Program-made: the position numbers and the translations under genes | In this document: positions 56,847 through 63,769 of the stretch, piece after piece | Layout: each line of letters starts with the position of its first letter | Numbering within the stretch: the stretch's first letter is position 1 | Notes under the pieces: model-generated | Database searches by the model: none | What the model was told of the DNA's origin: nothing | The model's input: only the letters and a program-made list of their open reading frames with translations | DNA from: Thoreauomyces humboldtii | Lineage: Eukaryota > Chytridiomycota > Chytridiomycetes > Spizellomycetales > Powellomycetaceae | DNA: 63,769 nt | Assembly (NCBI GenBank): GCA_027596035.1 | Contig: JADGJA010000035.1 | Span: 1 to 63,769, forward strand | Direction of reading: 5' to 3'

Positions 56847-57636
56847 TCACGCACCTAGCCCTTCCAGATGGACGTTCGTCAAGCGAATGCGCTTGTTGGA
56901 TCGCCTTTTGCTCTGTTTCAGCTGACCGTCGCCCTTGTTGGCGGTAGTAAATACTTCCATTGATTTCAGACCAGCTAAGGAACATCGAGCATGCGTTAGC
57001 TGCAGCTGGACCCGAAGGCATAGATGAAACCTCACGCACCTCTCTCGAGCTCCTTGGCAAGGTCAATTTCCTTTGGTATTTGAACCTTGTGCCAGTATTC
57101 GTGAAACTCTGGTGACATATTCACATTGGATGCCCGGTCGTTCCAAAACAGGATTTTGGGCTTCTCATCCTTCGTGGTAAGCACGGTGATGTCGCCGTCG
57201 TGCTTGAGCTCCTGGACGGCTGCGGCAAGACCCGACCAGGAATCTTGCAGTTCCTTCATATCCGTCCCGCCCGTCTCGCGCGATTCGTGGAGCAGGTTGA
57301 GCAGGTCTTCCTTGCTTCGAAGGTTATACTTTGGCTTGTACTGGTACGTGCCTTTCTCTGGATGATATGTGATCTTAGGATTGTTGCTCAACAGTTGACG
57401 AAGCTCGTTGGAGCCTGACACGTTGATGGCCGTGAGACGCATGATCTCCGTTTCGTTCGCTTCTTTATCCAGTTCCTGTTGTCGCCATCGTTCAGCGAAA
57501 GGCCTGGTGCGGCACGTTGAACGGAGCATAGAGTCTTTCCCGAACTCACTCTCAAGGCATTGATGATATTGTAAACCTTTGTATTCATCGACATCTCGGA
57601 AGACGAGCTACGCACCGCTGCAGCTATACCGTGCAT
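56847..57636 (-). CDS. TFA2: TFIIE beta subunit (general transcription factor)
   Basis: The recruitment partner of TFIIH in RNA polymerase II initiation. The first winged helix begins NTKVYNIINALR and, across an intron with acceptor ACAACAG, continues ELDKEANETEIM and ELRQLLSNNPKITYHPEKGT. The next block, YQYKPKYNLRSKEDLLNLL, is the TFIIE-beta signature. The second winged helix contains DEKPKILFWNDRAS. The basic C-terminal segment KRRSNKRIRLTNVHLEGL matches the conserved end of animal and yeast proteins. At about 210 aa it is shorter than the human 291 aa, mainly for lack of the Ser-rich N-terminus. The start is uncertain (57636 or the Met at 57594), and the last residues may splice to another exon. 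Confidence 0.85.
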
Positions 57637-58134
57637 GTGACATCAGTCCTCCTCGTCCACTTTCTATCCATTCTTGCCGTGTAGGACGCTGCTCATCCCT
57701 TTCCCAACGTACCCAGCGCTGGAGGGAGCGGTTTTGATGCCGGGTTACCAAGTGACGAGGAGGCATTAGGACGAGATAGGTTCACTTTCTTGATTGTTGG
57801 TTGCGCAAGCATGCGCTTCCGCATTGCCGCCTGTGGACTACACCCGTTGGTTTGCAACATTCCAGCAGAGTGCTATGAAGGCCGGGTTCACCTTTGTGTT
57901 CTCCATGGCTGGAATCAGGGTGCCAACGGGCAATGGGATTAGCTGAGACTGTGGGAAAGTCGACCCGAGCAGGAGTTGGTGAGGTGTATGAGTGCTCACC
58001 TGCTGGGTGGCGTGTCGGGTCATTTGCAGTCTTCCGTCACCTCGTCATGACTCATGCACCCATCCGGTCATCACCAAAACCCATCGGTCAGCCCCAAGGT
58101 TGACGGGCACACATTACGCAAAGAAGCTGGTCCG
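57637..58134. other. Divergent intergenic region TFIIE-beta / GH5 gene
   Basis: About 500 bp. A minus-strand frame of roughly 50 codons near 57760-57612 (containing RWERDEQRPTRQEWIESGRG) is short and of unknown meaning. Otherwise no gene is seen. Confidence 0.35.
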
Positions 58135-59758
58135 ATGGGTTGCAGGCCCTCAAAGTCTGGGCTACAAGCGAGCCTTGAAGCGGAACAAAGTCCTCATGAT
58201 GCCGCTCCGCAACAGCTTTCGAATACGGTAACTCCGTCCAATGGAACTACCGACGACGATCCGTCGTGGCCCTTCATCACACGGCGCGACCACGTTCTGT
58301 ACGAGGGCAACAAACCATATCGCTTCTTGTCGTTCAATATTCCTTCCCTTCTGCTCCTCGAAGATCGGCCGGACACGGACGGCTGGGTGTCTCCCGACCC
58401 ATTTGAACAGCGGGATGCGCTGCTTTCCATCCAACATCTCGGCGGCCGCGTCACCCGCTCCTACACCCTCGGAATCGGCGAAAATTATCACATCACCGGA
58501 CCCAGAAATTACAACGAACGTTGCTTCGTGGCCATGGATCACGCGTTGGCCATCGCTCGGGAGGTCCGAGTCCGTATCATCGTTCCGTTCCTGAACAACC
58601 ACTGGGGAGGTCAGGATGGGGGCACCTCGGACCCGAGCGTGTGCACCTTTGGCAACTACGCGCAGATGGCAAAGTTCAGAGGCAAGCGTCCCGCCCTGTT
58701 TTGGTCAGATCCCGAAATCATCGATGACTTCAAGCACCTCATCTCACATGTTCTGAATCGTGTCAACACCGTGAACGGCATACGCTACGGCGACGATCCT
58801 ACGGTCATGGCCTGGCAGCTCGGGAACGAGTTGGGTGGATGGAGCGGCGGGGATCCACCAGCTCAATGGACGCTTGCCATGTGTGCACACCTCCGTTCCC
58901 TGGCACCAAGGACGCTCGTCATGGACGGTTCGATAGGTGGTCTGAAATCCAAGGAAAAGCTCAGCAAGGATGCCCTCGCGTCGCCGCTGGGACCCGATGT
59001 CTTTGTGAACCACTACTATCACGGTAGCGAGGACGTCGCTCGCCTGAAGAAGGATGCAGATCACATCGCCGGAAAACACAGGAAGGCGTTCATGGTCGGC
59101 GAGTTCGGATTTGCTGGCCCGAACGTGTATGGGCGAATGTACGATGCCATCATTCGAAATGACTTGGTATCGGGTTGCTTGATGTGGAGCCTTAGGTACA
59201 CTTGCAATTCATTTGGTCAAGAACCTGCAAAGTCTGACGCACATTTTTGGCAGATACCGAAGCATGTTTGGCGGGTTCTACGTGCATTCTGAGGAGGGTG
59301 GCAAGTTTTGGTCATATCACAACCCAGGATTCCGTATCGACTCTCATGGTTTCGGCACTGAGGAGGCAGAGGTCATCCCGCAAATCCGCCACTATGCTTT
59401 GTCCATTCAAGGCCTCGATCCACGAGCAGTGGAATGGCCGACACCAACGCCGGCTCCCCAGTTGCTTCCGGATGCATGTCCCAACTGGATTCGGTTCAGG
59501 GGAAGCACGTCAGCGGCTTCTTACCTTGTATGGAGAGGCGTGCAAGGCCCCGACGGGCAGGTGACGTGGGACGAGCAACCAGTTGGAACGGATGTTAAGG
59601 ATAGCATATGCAGTGGGTCGACTTTGTGGCAGGATAAGAGCGCCAAACCGGGTGTCGGTTACTTCTACGCGGTCCAAGCGGTTGGCGTAGGAGGGGCTAT
59701 GAGCGCGCGAGGAGAGCCTGTAGGCCCTGTATGGGCTCCAAATGACTGGGGACAGTAA
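58135..59758 (+). CDS. Glycoside hydrolase family 5-like enzyme with an N-myristoylation-type start
   Basis: Two exons with a short intron after MWSLR, rejoining to YRSMFGGFYVHSE. The TIM barrel shows the GH5 acid/base in MAWQLGNELGGWSG and the nucleophile in KAFMVGEFGFAG; other family-like blocks are FLSFNIPSLLLLEDRP, GGRVTRSYTLGIG, and FLNNHWGGQDGG. Both catalytic glutamates are present. The C-terminal 90 residues form a fibronectin-like beta region (SAASYLVWRGVQGPDGQVTW). There is no signal peptide. Instead the likely start MGCRPSKS fits the Met-Gly-x-x-x-Ser myristoylation rule, with a cysteine for palmitoylation. An in-frame Met 27 codons upstream (58054) is less natural. Endo-mannanase-like activity is inferred from the family only. 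Confidence 0.83.
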
Positions 59759-59927
59759 CGTAGGGATGGCTGAGAATATTCTCTCCACGCTCCCGCCCAG
59801 CTCAAACTCGTCACGGTCATACGACAAAACTAAATAGTAGATGGAATGCGTATCGAGGGTACAGCAGCATTACTTCGCTGGATGGAGAGTTCGTGCTATT
59901 GACCGGAAATAAAACGACGGCACTTCC

Positions 59928-62900
59928 TCACATAAAATCCGATGCGGAGGGTCTGGCCCGTATCTTCGGCGCTTCGTCATCTGACTCGTCCTCCTCATCC
60001 CGCAGAAAGGCAGGCTTCGCCAGCGCAGTTTGGGTGCCTTTCCCGCCGCCTCCGTGTGCATCAAACGGCGCCTTTACGCTTGTCGCCGGTAGTGGCTTCG
60101 TCGCGATCTTCACAGCCACCACGGCTCTCGGGGCAGGTTTTTCCACCCAAACGTCCTCTTCCTCCTCATCGCCATAGTCCACGGGCCGGAGACTTTTCGG
60201 CGGGAGATCTCGTTTCCTCCGCTTATCCTTCCGGTGCTTGCTTTGCGCTTTTGGACCTTCCTCGTCGCCATGGTCGCTGGATCTTTTCCGCTTTTCTTTG
60301 GAGGACGATGATTTTTTGTGTTTCTTATGGCTGTCTTTTGGGACGGCATCGAACGGAGGCGATTGATCAATGGGAAGTGCTCGCTTTTGAGCGATGAACG
60401 GCGCAGAGGTGAGAATTGGTGGTGTGGGCTGGGAAGGCGCATCGGGGATGACCTTGGGTGCAGCAATGGTGGTACCGGTAATTATGGTTTCTTCGACAGC
60501 GGCTGGCGCCTCTGACGTTGGGGTTGCAGTCGTTGGGGCTGCAGTCGTTGAGGCTGGAGTCAAAATCGCCTGTTTCCCGCGGTCCTGCTTCCGGCGGAAC
60601 ACTGGACGGAACGTCGGCGGGGGTAGCCTTTCCTCTGGGCGTTCTACGGGTTGAGGGGGCGGGAGTGCATGTACTGGGGCCACAAAGGCGTCGGGCGCGA
60701 GAGCGGATGGTATCGTGACGACCGCGTCTGGCTCAACTTCGCTGTCACTATCTTCCTCTGAGTCGGCGAAAATCGCTTTGAAAATGTCCATGGCGGGTCG
60801 TTCTGGCACCATTTCAGGTGGCTCCGAGTCATCTTCGATTTGTGCTGGGATTCCGGACATTTCCGCGATATCCCCACCAAGCATTTCCTTGCTATCCTCT
60901 GGGGAATCTCCTAGGGCAGAAACTTTTTTCGGCTCTGCCTTCAAGTGTCCCTCCGCCATTAGCCGGTCTCTCTCCACAAACAGATCGCTCATAGCCCGAG
61001 GATTGACTGCCTCTCTTTCTCTCTCTTTCATGCCCTTCTCCCGTTCAGCATCTCCTTCTTCATCCTGTTTCTTTTCCTTTTTCCGACCGGCAGCGTACGG
61101 ATCTGCAATGTTGAACCGTTTGCATAGCAGTCTCTCCGGTCTCCACTCGGCCCGGGACCGGGTAAGAGATCCGTACATATTCATGTCTGCCGCGCCGTTC
61201 TGGATATCCAAAAGCTTCGCGGGAACATGGGAAAGCTCGGTCGACTGCGAAGCGGAAGTGAAGCGAGAAGCCATAAGACTTGATAGTGGCTTAAAGATTT
61301 GAGCAGCTTTGGAGAATTCCAGCGTCTCGTGTGCTATGCTCTGGCCCGTGAGTTCCTTGGGCACAGGTGCGTAGTGCTCGGCAAGACCCGCCTTCACTTC
61401 CAAAAAGCGTCGATAGCGCTGCTGTTTTGGCATGTCGTTCCCGAAAGGCATGAATCCCTTCAGGGCAGCCATTGCGGTATCCTTCGCAACGGGAGGGCCA
61501 TCCTCCTTCGGAAGTGGTGGTGCAGCGTCTTGAGCATGCGCTGCTCGGCTCTTTGTCGCTTTATCGATGAAATCTTGTAATCGGTCCTGCTCTTTGATTG
61601 GTAGAAACGAGAACACAGACCGTGCTGGAGCTTTGAGAGCTTCCTCTCCGAGAAGTTCCCGGCGTCGATCTGCAGCCGGCTGCGAATGAACTCCTTGCTG
61701 TGAGAGGTCGATTTGTGACCCCGTGGACCCTGTTGTAAACTTGTGCATCGGTTCGAACCCTGCTGGCAGCTCCGGTGGTCGGTACCATTTCGGTTCAAGC
61801 ATGGCATTTGTCGCTAGCACAAAGCCGTCCAGCGGCGGTCGGCCGTCATGACATATCTGCACACTCACGGTAAAGGTACCAGTCTACGAATCGGAAAAAA
61901 TTCAGTCAAGTTTTTCAACGCAAGCAGTACGCATGCTTCCATACCGGTTCCCGTTGACTGCCCCGTTTCGCCTGTGTATCCTTTCTGGCAGGCTGATTGC
62001 CAAACTTCCGTCGAAAAACATGATCGTCATCATCGTCGATGACCATATCGTAGTTTGCCATTCCAGAACCATAAACGTCGAGATCTTCGTCTTCGTCTTC
62101 AAACACGCCTACGCCAAAACCACCCGCGGCTTTGATAGGTGCGGCTGCTGTGCTCTTGTCGGGACCTACATGGAAGAGGAAAATGTCTTTTTTTATTTTG
62201 CTTTTCACAAAGACATGGCGAAAATCAGCATCGAGGACTGATTTCCACCCGGTGTCTGACAAGCCTGGAACCTTACCATTGGCGTGAAGCTGGCGTCCAG
62301 CAAATTCTGGCGCATGACGGAAAGGGTCGAACCCAAGCCCAAAACTGTCAGTCTTGGGCCTGAGAAGGTCAACCGCTGTATCACGGGGTGCAAAGGTGTG
62401 GTTCAAAGCGTACACATCCTCTACGAATGCGCTTAAGTCGTTAGCCTCTGCAACCCGTCAACGTGAAGTACCAGATACACACCCTTTTCATGCCGCTTCC
62501 GCTTTGCTCGTGGTCCCACGCCATGGCCCTCGCGCCATCCCATTTGCCGCAGCAGTTTAACTCCAATGGGATCCTTAGCAGGGCCAATAAGATCCTCCAC
62601 AAGTTTCCCTGATACGCCCGCAAGGACCTCTCCCCCCTCCCCAGTGGCGGTACTAATGGCCGCACGTTTCCGAGCGAGTTCTTTGGCTGTTCCGCCAAGT
62701 AGGTCGAACTCCTCTGTAGCGGCAATTTTCTTGCCACCGTTGATGTCGTCCAGATCCTCATCATCCATGAAATCTTCAGGTTTCGCTGCATTGTGGGCAT
62801 TGAATCGCGAGCTGCGGCTCGAGACAAACTGCGAGGGTGCCCAGCCTTCAATTGTGCATCAGTGGACGGAATTCTGAATAGCCCACTTCCCATTCCTATA

Positions 62901-63118
62901 CCTTCTTTTGACCCGACAGAGTTGAAATACCCGGCTGAGAAGCCTCCCGTGAAGGCTCCATGAAAGCGTTTCCGTCCCTGCTCGTCGCGTGGCTCCTGCA
63001 TGTGGACGGGCAGGAACTTGTTGCGCTCCTTGGCCTTGACATCGCTGACATCCTCCGGTTGAGCACTGCCAACCGTCACGAAGGTGTGTTGACCATCTTT
63101 TCCCGCGCGGTTCGACAT
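59928..63118 (-). CDS. GPATCH1: GPATCH1, G-patch spliceosomal protein
   Basis: The start is the Met of [13 protein letters not shown]. The N-terminal block [20 protein letters not shown], then GSKEG spliced to [10 protein letters not shown] and [10 protein letters not shown], is the DUF1604 signature of GPATCH1. The G-patch core is [20 protein letters not shown]. Later exons give [68 protein letters not shown], and [17 protein letters not shown], all matching the human order. An acidic segment [20 protein letters not shown] follows, then a Lys-rich C-terminus, ending SASDFM. The longest exon is 61868-59928. G-patch proteins activate DEAH-box helicases; GPATCH1 associates with late spliceosomes. 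SF3B5 is divergent 266 bp upstream. Confidence 0.94.
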
Positions 63119-63384
63119 GTCTTTCGCTTTCGTTTTCAAGCGTCTGAAGCGCTTGCGACTCAAAGACAGTGGCGCCGTGTGTGCCGTATGAGCAAAGTGC
63201 TGAGGTCGGTTGGTGCGGTGATCTGCTGAGGAAATGTGGTAAACTTCCCTTGAAAACCTCCAAGGCTCGAACCTCTGCTCTGCTGGAGAACCTTCTGCTG
63301 TCACAATTTCCACCCATTCCTCAACTCGCCCAAACCGTCGCGAAGCCATCAAAGCCAGTGTTTCTATCTCAGCACGCATCTATC
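63119..63384. promoter_or_regulatory. Divergent promoter region GPATCH1 / SF3B5
   Basis: 266 bp between two divergent spliceosome genes. No specific motif was identified. Confidence 0.45.
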
Positions 63385-63769
63385 ATGTCTAGTGCCGCAA
63401 TGAACGTCAACGCTCAGCTCGAGCACCGTATGTGACGTTCTGGTCGTTGTTTCTATTTGGTAAAACTCCGACTGATCTCTTCATCGAACAACAGTACAGT
63501 CCAAGCACGTAGGAACAGGGCACGCCGACACAAACAAGTTGTAAGCAGCTGGTCTCTCTATATCATTGCTCCACTTGTCATGTCGCTCACATGCCCCTCA
63601 CAGTGAATGGGCCGTGAATCAGCACCGCGACACGTATGCATCTTTGATCGGCCACAACACCCTGCTGGCCTACTCTGCCGTCGCAGAGAACGAGAGCATA
63701 GGACGGAAAAAGTTTGAGCTGATGGAGAAGATGCTCCAGCCTTGGTAAGGACTCGAAGTGGGGGGGGGG
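63385..63769 (+). CDS. SF3B5: SF3B5 (SF3b10), U2 snRNP subunit; 3' end cut by the window
   Basis: Exons 63385-63427, 63495-63540 and 63604-63744 keep phase. The encoded protein (MNVNAQLEHLQSKHVGTGHA, then EWAVNQHRDTY, and AENESIGRKKFELMEKMLQP) matches human SF3B5 almost throughout its 86 residues. A stop codon follows QPW in the unspliced frame. However CCTTG|GTAAGG is a canonical donor at exactly the point where the human protein has Cys followed by GPPADKPEEN, so a further exon beyond the window is likely. SF3b binds the branch-point region of the intron. The window ends in ten Gs inside this presumed intron. Confidence 0.93.

Noticed and set aside
61740..61765. GGTTCGAACCC, resembling a tRNA T-arm
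   Set aside because: Lies within conserved GPATCH1 coding sequence and has no acceptor or anticodon arms around it.

Overview
This 63.8 kb window is nuclear DNA of a fungus. Most genes are broken by 50-90 nt GT-AG introns. Genes lie 50-900 bp apart on both strands. The window encodes a fungus-specific WOPR (Gti1/Pac2) transcription factor and fungal-type Ost3/6, Csc1 and Laa2-like proteins. It also encodes MYCBP, BLOC-1 subunit 2 and a Tousled-like kinase, which as far as I recall are missing or rare in Dikarya but kept in flagellated lineages. I therefore infer an early-diverging, probably zoosporic (chytrid-like) fungus. No rRNA, tRNA, CRISPR array or transposon could be supported.

Layout. 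0.3-9.2 kb: GCN1 (minus). 9.5-11.2: ALG12 mannosyltransferase (plus). 11.3-13.3: a small membrane protein and ERO1 (minus). 14.2-17.6: an RRM/coiled-coil protein (plus). 18.1-21.5: VPS35 (minus), divergent from BLOC1S2 at 21.8-22.5. 23.0-23.6: a small secreted Cys-rich protein (minus). 24.3-24.8: MYCBP (plus). 25.0-26.8: an uncharacterised eight-exon protein that may be axonemal (minus). 27.2-29.0: proline dehydrogenase with two EF-hands (minus). 29.7-30.6: a METTL22-like methyltransferase (plus). 30.9-33.6: an aftiphilin/Laa2-like trafficking protein (minus). 33.9-35.3: OST3/6 (plus). 36.0-39.3: a Tousled-like kinase with an N-terminal SANT domain (plus). 39.7-40.9: the WOPR factor (plus). 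41.2-42.3: ribosomal protein P0 (minus). 43.3-44.8: an F-box/ankyrin-like protein (plus). 45.1-46.4: mitochondrial malate dehydrogenase (minus). 46.4-48.5: about 2 kb without a gene. 48.5-50.1: an F-box protein (plus). 51.0-54.5: a CSC1/OSCA channel (plus). 54.8-56.3: a Sel1-repeat protein (minus). 56.8-57.6: TFIIE-beta (minus). 58.1-59.8: a GH5 hydrolase with a possible N-myristoylation signal (plus). 59.9-63.1: GPATCH1 (minus). 63.4-end: SF3B5 (plus, cut by the window edge).

Functional links: ALG12, ERO1 and OST3/6 serve N-glycosylation and disulfide formation in the ER. VPS35 and BLOC1S2 share a 266 bp divergent intergenic region and both serve endosomal trafficking. GPATCH1 and SF3B5 share another 266 bp divergent region and both belong to the spliceosome. 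The most unusual protein architectures are the SANT-Tousled kinase, the EF-hand proline dehydrogenase, the GH5 enzyme with a Met-Gly-Cys start, and the uncharacterised protein next to MYCBP. Exon boundaries were read by eye. Those described as phase-checked keep the reading frame throughout; the others are approximate.
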